24,366 nt of DNA, from contig VHZZ01000232.1 of the NCBI GenBank assembly GCA_009801015.1, positions 26,268-50,633 of the forward strand, written 5' to 3'. Below the pieces are notes generated by a model, which saw only the letters and a list, made by a program, of their open reading frames with translations, was not told the DNA's origin and did no database searches. The DNA is from Silene noctiflora. Lineage: Eukaryota > Streptophyta > Magnoliopsida > Caryophyllales > Caryophyllaceae. Position numbers and translations under genes: made by a program. Each line of letters opens with the position of its first letter. The first letter of the stretch is position 1. Positions 11,709 to 21,989 of this stretch are shown here, in pieces.

Positions 11709-11922
11709 CCCCAGACACGTGAAAGAAAAACCAAGAGGATAAGAAAAATGACCCGGCAGGAATTCCCAAACATGTCAAATTAAAGTGTATAATTTACGTT
11801 TTTCAGGAATTTACAGTCTCAGGAAAAAAATGTCCGTAAATCATACGGAGGGTATATAATGTCTCAGAAACAAACCCCAAATTTTTTGAGAAACAACAGA
11901 GGACATTTGATTGTGCCGTTAC

Positions 11923-12149
11923 GCATAAACGAGTCTCGGACGAAAATCACGTCCGGCTTAAAAATAGTTGAATACTTGTTATTTAAGCCCGAAAATCGAA
12001 TACGGTAATCAACAAGCGACCCCTGTCACGTGAAAGAAATAACGAGAGGGTAAGATACATGACCCGGCACGACCTCCCAAACAGGTCAAATTTAAGTGTA
12101 TTATACACGTTTTGAGAAACAACATAGGACATTTGATAGTTCCGGTACG
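11923..12149 (+). repeat. 227-bp short satellite unit, copy 2
   Basis: It has the same internal deletion, with TTATACACGTTTTGAGAAAC spanning the join near 12115. It lies one unit after the hAT-like insertion. The downstream unit shares private variants (CGTACGTCTTA, GAATATGGTA, AACACGACC) with the unit that follows copy 1. Confidence 0.9.
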
Positions 12150-12683
12150 CGATAAACGAGTCTCGGACGGAAATCACGTACGTCTTAAAAATAGATTAAT
12201 ACTTGTTATTTAGGCCTGAAAATCGAATATGGTAATCAAGAAGTAACCCCTGTCACGTGAAAGAAAAACCGAGAGGATAAGAAACACGACCCGACACGAC
12301 TTTCTAAACAAGTCAAATTTAAGTGTAAAGTGTAATAATACACGTTTTTCAGGAATTTACAGTCCCGGGAAAATAATGTTTGTAAATCATAAGGATGGTA
12401 TATCGGGCCAGATAAAGAAACCAAACAAATTTTGAGAAACAACAAAAGACATTTGATAGTGCTGGTACGCGATAAACGAGTCTCTCACGAAAATCACGCA
12501 CGACTTTAAAATAGATGAATACTTGTTATTTAAAGATGAAAATCGAATACGGTAATCAAGAAGTGACCCCTGTCACGTGAAAGAAAAACCAAGAGGATAA
12601 GAAAAATGACCCGGCAGGACCTCTCAAACATGTCAAATTTAAGTGTATAATTCACGTTTTTCAGGAATTTACAGTCTCAAGAA

Positions 12684-12762
12684 AAAAAATGTCCGTAAAT
12701 CATACGGATGGTATATAGGGTCAAAAAATGTCCGTAAATCATACGGATGATATATAGGGTCA
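12684..12762 (+). repeat. 39-bp tandem duplication within one satellite unit
   Basis: The segment holding the TCCGTA-AATCA-TACGGA hairpin and the following GTATATAGGGTC is present twice, offset by 39 bp. It lengthens the unit ending at landmark 12821 to 352 bp. The two copies differ by one base in GATGG/GATGA. Confidence 0.9.
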
Positions 12763-13490
12763 AATAAAGAAACCCCAAATTTTTTGATAAACAACAGAAG
12801 ACATTTTCTTTTGCCGGTACGCGGTAAACGAGTCTCGGGCGAAAATCACGTCCACCTTAAAAATATATGAATACTTGTTATTTAGGGCTGAAAAACGAAT
12901 ACGGAAACTCATGAAATGACCCCTGTACGTGAAAGAAAAACCGGGAGGAAAAGAAGCATGACCCGGCACGACCTCGCAAACGGGTCAAATTTAAGTGAAT
13001 AATTCACGTTTTTCGGGAATTTACAGCCCTGGGAAAAAAAATGTTCGTAAATCACACGGTGGGTTTATCGGGTCAGATAAAGAAACCACACAATTTTTAG
13101 AAAAAACAGAGGACATTTGATAGTGCCGGTACGCGATAAAGAAGGCTCGGACGAAAGTCACATACGGCTTAAAAATAGATGAATACTTGTTATTTAGGGC
13201 CGAAAATCGAATATGGAAACTCATGAAGCGACCCCTGTTACGTGAAAGAAAAGTCGGGAAGAAAAGAAGCATGACCCGACACGACCTCGAAACGGGTCAA
13301 ATTTAAGTGTATAATACACGTTTTTCGGGAATTTACAGCCCTGGAAAAAAAATGTTCGTAAATCACACGGTGGGTTTATCGGGTCAGATAAAGAAACCAC
13401 ACAAATTTTTAGAAAAAACAGAGGACATTTGATAGTGACGGTACGCGATAAAGAAGGCTCGGACGAAAGTCACATACGTCTTAAAAATAG

Positions 13491-13940
13491 ATGTATACAG
13501 TATACTTGTTATTTAGGGCTCAAAATCGAATATGGTAATCAAGAAGTGACCCGTGTCATGTGAAAGAGAACCGGGAGGAAATGAAGCATGACCCGGCACG
13601 ACCTGCCAAACGGGTCAAATTTAATTGTATATTTATACACGTTTTTCGGGAAATTACAGTCCCGGAAAAATATATCCGTAAATCATACGAATGGTTTATC
13701 GGGTCAGATAAAGAAACCACATAAATTTTGAGAAACAGAAGAGGACATTTAATAATGCCGGATTGCCGGTACACGAAAAACGAGTCTCGGACGAATGTCA
13801 CGTACGATTTAAAAATAGATGAATATTTGTTATTTAGGGCTGAAGATCGAATACGATAATCAAGAAGCGACCCCTGCCACGTGAAAGAAAAACCGAGAGC
13901 ATAAGAAACATGTGTCGACACGACCTCTCAAACGGGTCAA
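13491..13940 (+). repeat. Segmental duplicate within array, copy A
   Basis: It shares a string of private variants with 15815-16250: ATGTATAC in place of ATGAATAC, GAATATGG, AATTGTATATTTATACACG, ATAATGCC, GACGAATGTCACG, TGAAGATCGAATACGATAA, GAGAGCATAAG and ATGTGTCGACACG. The offset between copies is about 2313 bp. Confidence 0.85.
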
Positions 13941-15031
13941 ATTTAAGTGTATAATACACGGTTTTCGGGGATTTACAAACCCGGGAAAAAAATGTCCGTA
14001 AATCACACGGATGGTTTATCGAGTCTGATAAAGAAATCACATTAATTTTGAGAAACAACAGAGGACTTTTGTTTGTGCCGGTACGCGATAAACGAGTCTT
14101 GGACGAAAATCACGTACGACTTAAAAATAGAAGAATACTTGTTATTTAGAGCTGAAAATCGAATACGGAAACTCATGAAGCGACCCCTGTCACACGAAAG
14201 AAAAACCGGGAGGAAAAGAAGCATGACCTGGCACGACCTCTCAAACGGGTCAAATTAAAGTGTATAATACACATTTTTCGGGAATTTAAAGTCCCTGTAA
14301 AAAAATGTCCGTAAATCATAAAGATGGTTTATCGGGTCAGATAAAGAAACCACAAAGATTTTGAGAAACAACAGAGGACATTTGATAGTGCCGGTACGCG
14401 ATAAACGAGTCTCGGGCGAAAATCACGTACGGCTTAAAAATAGGTGAATACTTGTTATTTTGAGCTGAAAAGTGAATACGGAAACACATGAAGCGACCCC
14501 TGTCACGTGAAAGAAAAACCGGGAGGAAATGAAGCATGACCCAGCTCGACCTCCCAAACGGGTCAAATTTAAGTGTATATTATACACGTTTTTCGGGAAT
14601 TTACAGTCCCGGCAAAAAAATATCCGTAAATCACACGGATAGTTTATCGGGTCAGATAAAGAAACCACACAAATTTAGAGAAATAACATAAGACATTTGA
14701 TAGTGCCGGTACGCGATAAACGAGTCTCGGACAAAAATCACGTACGGCTCAAAAATAGATGAATACGAAGTACTTGTTATTTAAAGATGAAAATCGTATA
14801 CGGAAACTCATGAAGCGACCCCTGTCACGTGAAAGAAAAACGGGACAAAAAGAAGGATGACCCGACACGACCTCCCAAACGGGTCAAATTAAAGTGTATA
14901 TTACACGTTTTTCGGGAATTTAAAGTCTCGGGAAAAAAATGTCCGTAAATCATTCGGATGATTTATCTGGTCAGATAAAGAAACCACACAAATTCTTAGA
15001 AACAACAGAGGACATTTGATAGTGCCAGTAC

Positions 15032-15231
15032 GCGATAAACGAGAGGATACGAAACATGTCTCGGCACGACCTCCCAAATGGGTCAAATTTAAGTGTATAG
15101 TACACGTTTTTCTGGAATTTACAGTCTCGGGAAAAAATTGTCCGTAAATCACACGGAAGGTTTATCGGGTCAGATTAAGAAACCACAAAAATTTTGAGAA
15201 AAAACAATGGAAATTTGATTGTGCCGGTACA
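15032..15231 (+). repeat. Satellite unit shortened to 199 bp by deletion between short direct repeats
   Basis: After GATAAACGAG the sequence jumps directly to AGGATACGAAACATG, removing about 114 bp. The join falls at GAG, present both in ACGAGTCTCGG and in CCGAGAGGATAAG. It fits slippage or unequal recombination at a 3-4 base repeat. Confidence 0.85.
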
Positions 15232-15545
15232 CGATAAACGAGTTTCGGACGAAAATCGCGTACGGATTAAAAATAGATGAATACTTGTTATTTAGAGCTT
15301 AAAATCGAATACGGATACTCATGAAGCGACGCCTGTCACGTGAAACAAAAACCGAAAGGATAAGAAACACGACCCGACACGAGCTCCTAAATGGGTAAAA
15401 GTTAATTGTATAATACACGTTTTTCTGGAATTTACAGTCCTGGGAAAAAAAATGTTCGTAAATCACACGGTGGATTTATCGGGTCAGATAAAGAAACCAC
15501 ACAATTTTTTAGAAAAAACAGAGGACATTTGATAGTGCCGGTACG

Positions 15546-15772
15546 CGATAAAGAAGGCTCGGACTAAAGTCCCGCACGGCTTAAAAATAGATGAATACTT
15601 GTTATTTAGAGCCAAAAATCGAATACGGTAATGAAGAAGCGACCCCTGTCACGTGAAAGAAAAACCGAGAGGATAAGATACATGACCCGACACAACCTCC
15701 CAAACAGGTCAAATTTAAGTGTATTATACACGTTTTGAGAAACAACAAAGGACATTTGATAGTTCCGGTACG
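15546..15772 (+). repeat. 227-bp short satellite unit, copy 3
   Basis: The same 86-bp internal deletion is present, with the join near 15735. This unit is the extra one that distinguishes the segmental duplicate at about 15.5-16.25 kb from its partner at about 13.4-13.94 kb. Confidence 0.9.
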
Positions 15773-15814
15773 CGATAGACGAGTTTCGGAAGAAAATCAT
15801 GTACGTCTTAAAAA

Positions 15815-16250
15815 TAGATGTATACTTGTTATTTAGGGCTCAAAATCGAATATGGTAATCAAGAAGTGACCCGTGTCACGTGAAAGAAAACTGGGAGAAA
15901 ATGAAGCATGACCTGACACGACCTACCAAACGGGTCAAATTTAATTGTATATTTATACACGTTTTTCGGGAATCTACAGTCCCGGTAAAAATATATCCGT
16001 AAATCATACGGAGGGTTTATCGGGTCAGGTAAAGAAACCATATAAATTTTGAGAAACAACAAAGGACATTTGATAATGCCAGTACACGATAAACGAGTTT
16101 CGGACGAATGTCACGTACAGTTTAAAAATAGATGAATATTTGTTATTTAGGGCTGAAGATCGAATACGATAATCAAGAAGCGACCTCTGCCACGTGAAAG
16201 AAAAACCGAGAGCATAAGAAACATGTGTCGACACGACCTCTCAAACGGGT
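15815..16250 (+). repeat. Segmental duplicate within array, copy B
   Basis: Partner of 13491-13940. It is preceded by a 227-bp unit and, before that, by a unit with the CACACGGTGG...AAGAAGGCTCGG variants. Those variants also mark the units ending at 13133 and 13445. Copy B therefore differs from copy A by one inserted short unit. Confidence 0.85.
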
Positions 16251-16710
16251 CAAATTTAAGTGTATAATACACATTTTTTAGGAATTTACTGTCCCGGGAA
16301 AAAAAATGTCCGGAAATCATAAAGATTGTTTATCGGGTCAGATAAAGAAACCACACAATTTTTGAGAAACAACAGAGGACATTTGATAGTGCCAGTACGC
16401 GATAAACGAGTCTCCGGCGAAAATCACGTACGGCTTAAAAATAGTAAAATACTTGTTATTTAGGGCTGAATATCGAATACGGTAATCAAGAAGCGACCCC
16501 TGTCACGGGAAAGAAAAACCGAGAGGATAAGAAACATGTCTCGGCACGACCTCCCAAACGGGTCAAATTTAAGTGTATAACACACGTTTTTCGGGCATTT
16601 ACAAACCCGAGAAAAAATGTCCGTAAATCACACGGATGGTATATCGGGTCTGATAACGAAATCACATTTATTTTGAGAAACAACAGAGGAAATTTTTTTG
16701 TGCCGGTACG

Positions 16711-16937
16711 CGATAAACGAGTCTTGGACGAAAATCACGTACGGCTTAAAAATAGATGTATAACTTGTTATTTAGGGTTCAAAATCGAATATGGTAATCA
16801 AAAAGTGACCCGTGTCACGGGAAAGAAAACCGGGAGGAAATGAAGCATGACCTGGCACGACCTACCAAACGGGCGAAATTTAAGTGTATAATACACGTTT
16901 TGAGAAACAACAGAGGATATTTGAGAGTGCCGGTAAG
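16711..16937 (+). repeat. 227-bp short satellite unit, copy 4
   Basis: The same join, TACACGTTTTGAGAAACAAC, occurs near 16899. It keeps ATAATACACG where the other three copies have ATTATACAC, so it is either the least derived copy or an independent event. Confidence 0.88.
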
Positions 16938-18053
16938 CGATAAACGAGTCTCGGACGAAAATCACGTACGGCATAAAAATAGATGAATATTTGTTATTTA
17001 AGACTGAAAATTGAATACGATAATCAAGAAGTGACCCCTGTCACGTGAAAGAAAAAACGAGAGGATAAGAAAAATGACCCGACTCGACCTCCCAAACGGG
17101 TAAAAGTTTAGTGTATAATACACGTTTTTTGGGAATTTACTGTCCCGGGAAAAACATTTCCGTAAATCATTCGGATGGTTTGTCGGGTCAAATAAAGAAA
17201 CCACACAAATACTTAGAAACAACAGAGGACATTTGATAGTGCTGGTACGCGATAAACCAGGCTCACACGAAAGTCACGTACGGCTTAAAAATAGATGAAT
17301 ACTTGTTATTTACGGCTGAAAATCGAATATGGTAATCAAGAAGCGACCCCTGTCACGTGAAAGAAAAACCGAGTGGATAAGAAACATGACTCGACACGAC
17401 CTCCCAAACGGGTCAAATTTAAGTGTAATAATACAAGTTTTTCGGGAATTTACTGTCCGGGGAAAATAATGTTCGTAAATCATACGGATGGTATATCGGG
17501 TCAGATAAAGAAACCACACAAATTTTGAGAAACAACAGAAGACATTTGATAGTACTGATACGCGGTAAACGAGTCTCGGACGAGAATCACGTACGGCTTA
17601 AAAATTGATTAATACTTGTTATTTAGAGCCGAAAATCGAATACGGAAACTCATGATGCGACCACTGTCAAGAAAACCGAGAGGATAAAAAACATGACCCA
17701 ACACGACCTCCCAAACGGGTCAAATTTAAGTGTTTTAATACACGTTTTTCGGGAATTTACAATCCCGGGAAAAAAAATGTCCGTAAATCATACGGATGGT
17801 ATATCGGGTTAGATAATGAAACCACACAAATTTTTAGAAATAACAGAGGACATTTGATGGTGCCGATACGCGATAAACGAGTCTTGGACGAAAATCACGT
17901 ACGACTTAATAATAGATGAATTATTGTTATTTAGAGTTGAAAATCGAATACGGTAATTCATGAAGCGACCCCTATCTTGTGAAAGAAAAAACGAGAGGAT
18001 AAGATACGTGACCCGATACGATCTGCAATACTCGAGATTTGGTAGCACTGGAT

Positions 18054-18213
18054 ACTCGGCCGAGTATGGAGTACTCGACCGAGTACCTACTTGGGATTGG
18101 TCTGACAGTGTGCTGGAGTCTGGGAATTCGGATGAGTGCGTAGCACTCGGTCGAGTGAGGCGTACTCGGTCGAGTGTCGCTTACTCGGTCGAGTGTCTTG
18201 TACTCGACCGAGT
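18054..18213. repeat. Six near-palindromic ACTCGRYCGAGT motifs
   Basis: The copies lie at 18054-18065 (ACTCGGCCGAGT, a perfect palindrome), 18073-18084 (ACTCGACCGAGT), 18145-18156, 18164-18175 and 18183-18194 (ACTCGGTCGAGT), and 18202-18213 (ACTCGACCGAGT). The last four are spaced 19 bp apart. GGT and ACC centres are the two orientations of one motif. Confidence 0.95.
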
Positions 18214-18262
18214 GTCCAGTTACGTGTCGGATTTTTTGCGAGATTGATATATATTTGACTGT

Positions 18263-18340
18263 GAAGCAGTTAAAACATTTTATTTCTTTTCAAAACACAA
18301 ACTAATACATCGACATACAGCATACTAAGTAAACTGCTTC
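18263..18340. repeat. 9-bp inverted repeat GAAGCAGTT / AACTGCTTC
   Basis: A perfect match between 18263-18271 and 18332-18340, separated by 60 bp of AT-rich sequence. The arms are short and could be chance. Confidence 0.5.
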
Positions 18341-18600
18341 TCATCCTCTACCTTCAATATGTGGCACGTCTTTTTCATTCGTTGGGGTTTCTCTCATCCT
18401 AGTATCTTAATCGTCGGGGTAAGTCCTTGATTTAGTCTTTTGGCCTATTTTATTGTAACCCTAATTTCTGATTTTGAGGTTTTTGCGGATTTGTGCCTTA
18501 TTTGCATTATTGATTTGTTATAGGAGGAGACTTCGTAGAGGAAGCCTTTTGATCCTTTGATAATTGACGAATTGCTTGTTAACGTAGGGTTTTCCCTACT

Positions 18601-18775
18601 CAGTTGGTTGTAGAATTATATGTGGCACAATATGACGGTTTTTGTGATTATTACTGTGATTCACCTATATTGTGATGTGATATTACTGTTGTCAGTTAGT
18701 TGTAGAATTATATGTGATATAATGTGACGATCTTATGATGCTTATTGTGATATGATTATATATGTTGTGACGGTG
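18601..18775 (+). repeat. 92-bp imperfect tandem duplication
   Basis: CAGTTGGTTGTAGAATTATA at 18601 recurs as CAGTTAGTTGTAGAATTATA at 18693. The following GTGGCACAATATGACGG has the counterpart GTGATATAATGTGACGA. The second copy is cut by the satellite at about 18776. Confidence 0.85.
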
Positions 18776-20894
18776 TTGTTATTTAGAGCTGAAAATCGAA
18801 TACGGTAATCAAGTAGCGACCCCTATCACGTGAAAGAAAAACCGAGGGGAAAAGAATCATGACACGACACGACCTCCCAAATGGATCAAATTTAAGTGTA
18901 TAATACACATTTTTCGGAAATTTACAGTCCCGAGAAAAAATTGTCCGTAAATCATACGGATGATTTATCGGGTCAGATAAAGAAAATATGCAAATTTTGA
19001 GAAACAACTGAGGACATTTGATAGTGTCGGTACGCGATAAACGAGTCTCGGACGGAAATAACGTACGACATAAAAATAGATGAATACTTGTTATTTAAGA
19101 CTGAAAATCGATAACGGTAATCAAGAAGCGACCCCTTTTACGTGAAAGAAAACCGAGAGGAAAATAAACCTGACCCGTCACGATCTCCCAAACTGGTCAA
19201 ATTTAAGTATAATAATACACGTTTTTCGGTAATTTACAGTCCCGGCAAAAAAATGCCTGTAAATCATATGAATGGTTTATGGGGTCAGATAAAGAAACCA
19301 CACAAATTTTGAGAAACAACAGAGGACATTTGATAGTGTCGGTACGCGATAAACGAGTCTCGGACGAAAATCACGTACGACTTAAAAATAGATAAATACT
19401 TGTTATTTAGGGTTGAAAATCGAATACGGTAATCAAGAAGCGATCCCGATCACGTGAAAGAAAAACCGAGAGGAAAAGAAACATGACCCGACACGGCCTC
19501 CCAAATGGATCAAATTTAAGTGTATAATACACATTTTTCGGGAATTTACAATCTCGGGAAAAAAATTGTTCGTAAATCATATGCATGGTTTATCGGGTCA
19601 GATAAAGAAACTACACAAATTTTGAGAAACAACTGAGGACATTTGATAGTACCGGTACGCGATAAACGAGTCTCGGACGAAAATCACGTACGGCTTTAAA
19701 ATAGATGAATACTTGATTTTTAGAACTGGAAATCGAATACGGTAATCAAGAAGCGACCCCTGTCACGTGAAAGAAAACCGAGAGGAAAATAAACATGACT
19801 CGTCACGACCTCCCAAACTAGTCAAATTTAAGTATAATAATACACGTTTTTTTCGGGAATTTACAGTCCCCGAAAAAAATGTTCGTAAATCATAAAGATT
19901 GTTTATCGGGTCAGATAAAGAAACCACACAAAATTTGAGATGCAACAAAGGACATTTGATAGTGCCGGTACACGATAAACGAGTCTCGGACGAAAATCAC
20001 GTACGGATTAAAAAGAGAGTACTTGTTATTTAGAGTTGAAAATCAAATACGAAAACTCATGAAGCGAACCCTTGTCACGTGAATGAAAAACCGTGACGAA
20101 AAGAAGCATCACCCGACACGACCTCCCAAACTAGTCAAATTTTAAGTGTATAATACATATTTTTCGGTAATTTACAATCCCGGCAAAAACATATCCGTGA
20201 ATCATACGAATGGTTTATCGGGTCAGTTAAAAAAAACCACACAAATTTTGAGAAGCAACAGAGGACATGTGATTGTGTCGATACCATATAAACGAGTCTC
20301 AGATGAAAATCGCGTACGGCTTAAACAAAGATGAATACTTGTTATTTAGGGCTGAAAATCGAATACGGTAATAAAGAAGTGACCCCTGTAACGTGAGATA
20401 AAAACCGAGAGGAAAAGAAACATGACTCGACACGACCACCCCAACGGGTCAAGTTTAAGAGTATAATACACGTTTTTCCGGAATTTATAGTCCCGACAAA
20501 AAAATGACCGTAAATTATACGGATAGTTTATCGGGTTAGATAAAGAAACAACGCAACTATTGAGAAACAACAGAGGACATTTGATAGTTACATTACACGA
20601 TAAACAAGGTCGGACGAAAATCACGTACGGCTTAAAAATAGATGAATACTTTTTATTTGGGGCTGAAAATCGAATACGTTAATAAACAAGCGATCCCTGT
20701 CACGTGAAATAAAACCGAGAGGAAAAGAAACATGACTTGGCATGACCTCCCACACGGGTCAAATTTAAGCGTATAATACACGTTTTTCCGGAATTTACAG
20801 TCCCGGTAAAAAAAATGAACGTAAATTATACGGATGGTTTATCGGGTCAGATAAGGAAACCACACAAATTTGAGAAGCAAAAGAGGACATTTGG

Positions 20895-21801
20895 CTGAAA
20901 AATAGATGAATACTTGTTATTTAGGGCTGAAAATCGAATACGGTAATCAAGAAGCGACCCCTGTCACGTGAATGAAAACCGAGAGGAAAATAAACATGAC
21001 CCATCACGACCTCTCAAACTGGTCAAATTTAAGTATAATAATACACCTTTTTCGGGAATTTACAATCCCGAGAAAAAATGTCCGTAAATCATAAAGATGG
21101 TTTGTCGGGTCAGATAAAGAAACCAAACAAAATTTGAGATGTCACAGAGGACATTTGATAGTACCGGTACGCGATAAACGGGTTTTGGACGAAAATCACG
21201 TATGGCTTAAAAATAGATGAGTATTTGTTATTTAGGGCTGAAAATCGAATACGGTAACGAAGAGGTGACCCCTGTCACGTGAAATAAAAATTGAGAGGAA
21301 TAGAAACATGACCCGCCACGACCTCCCAAACGGGTCAAATTTAAGAGTATAATACACGTTTTTCCGAAATTTACAGTATCGGCAAAACAATGACCGCAAA
21401 TCATACAAATGGTTTATCGGGTAATATAAAGAAACCACACAAATATTTAGAAGCAACTGAGTACATTTTATAGTACCAGTACGGCAGTACGCGATAAACT
21501 AGTCTCAGACGAAAATAACGTACTGCTTAAAATTAGATGAATACTTGTTATTTTGGGCTGAAAATCGAATAAGTTAACTTATGAAGCGACCCTTGTCACG
21601 TGAAAAAAAAACCGGGAGGAAAAGAAACATGACCCGACACGACCTTCCAAACGGGTCAAATTTAAGTGTATAATACACGTTTTTCGGAAATTTACAGTCC
21701 CGGGAAAAAAATTGTTCGTAAATCATACGGATGGTTTTTCGGGTCATATAAAGAAACCACACAAATTTGGAGAAGTAACTGACATTTGATAGTGCCGGTA
21801 C
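20895..21801 (+). repeat. Three-unit segmental duplicate in block 2, copy A
   Basis: It aligns with 22652-23554 at an offset of 1750-1757 bp. Shared private variants include GTGAATGAAAACC, CATCACGAC, ATCATAAAG, GATAAACGGGTTTTGGACG, ACAGTATCGGCAAAACAATG, GATAAACTAGTCTC and GTTATTTTGGGCTG. Confidence 0.88.
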
Positions 21802-21989
21802 ACGATAAGAAACATGCCTCGGCATGACCTTCCAAACGGGTCAAATTTAAGCGTATAATACACGTTTTTCCGGAATTTACAATCCCGGCAAAAAAATGAC
21901 CGTAAATTATACGGATGGTTTATCGGGTCAGATAAAGAAACCACACAAATATTGAGAAGCAACAGAGGACATTTGATAGTTCCGGTACG
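21802..21989 (+). repeat. Satellite unit shortened to 187 bp by deletion between GATAA repeats
   Basis: CACGATAA is joined directly to GAAACATGCCTCGGC, removing about 126 bp. The join coincides with GATAA, present both in GCGATAAACGAG and in GAGGATAAGAAAC. This is a second case of deletion at a short direct repeat. Confidence 0.85.

Larger units (their letters stand above)
4005..18030 (+). repeat. Tandem satellite array, block 1 (about 313-bp unit, about 45 units)
   Basis: This is a head-to-tail array, all in one orientation. Using the landmark GGTACGCGATAAACGAG, units begin at 4141, 4454, 4767, 5079, 5395, 5706, 6024, 6337, 6652, 6979, 7292, 7602, 7915 and onward to 17870. Most spacings are 310-316, with 313 most common. 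Each unit carries TGTCACGTGAAAG (a CACGTG palindrome), TGACCCG-N15-CGGGTCA, and the hairpin TCCGTA-AATCA-TACGGA (for example 11833-11849). Exceptional spacings include 293 (to 8208), 287 (to 9744), four of 226-227, 352 (to 12821), 328 (to 13773) and 199 (to 15231). The spacing of 704 to 11923 is due to a transposon insertion. The left edge is a partial unit starting at about 4005 with TTTAATACACG. The ORFs inside recur once per unit and are not genes. Confidence 0.97.
18031..18775. other. Unrelated 745-bp interruption of the satellite
   Basis: This DNA is not satellite. The first 200 bp are relatively G+C rich and carry the ACTCGRYCGAGT motifs. The rest is AT-rich, with one TAACCCTAAT (near 18455), possible splice-like GTAAGTCC (near 18420) and TTATAGGAGG (near 18520) sequences, and a 92-bp duplication. 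No ORF of note was found apart from a chance plus-strand frame at 17960-18247. No terminal inverted repeats, target duplication or poly-A were found. The satellite phase at the two edges overlaps by about 105 bp (17925-18030 against 18776-18880), so it is not a simple insertion. It may be a truncated retroelement or captured flank. Confidence 0.6.

Noticed and set aside
11404-11742. Plus-strand 112-codon frame rich in Pro, Asp, Thr and Asn
   Set aside because: It is a reading of the CCCGA/CCCGAA simple repeat in the hAT-like element and runs out into satellite. It is low complexity with no domain.
17960-18247. Plus-strand 95-codon frame crossing the array/interruption junction
   Set aside because: It begins in satellite and runs through the ACTCGRYCGAGT motifs, so it is composite and without protein features.
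18450-18470. TAACCCTAAT as a telomere repeat within the interruption
   Set aside because: It is a single copy of the plant telomere-like heptamer, not a tandem run, so it does not mark a telomere or fusion site.
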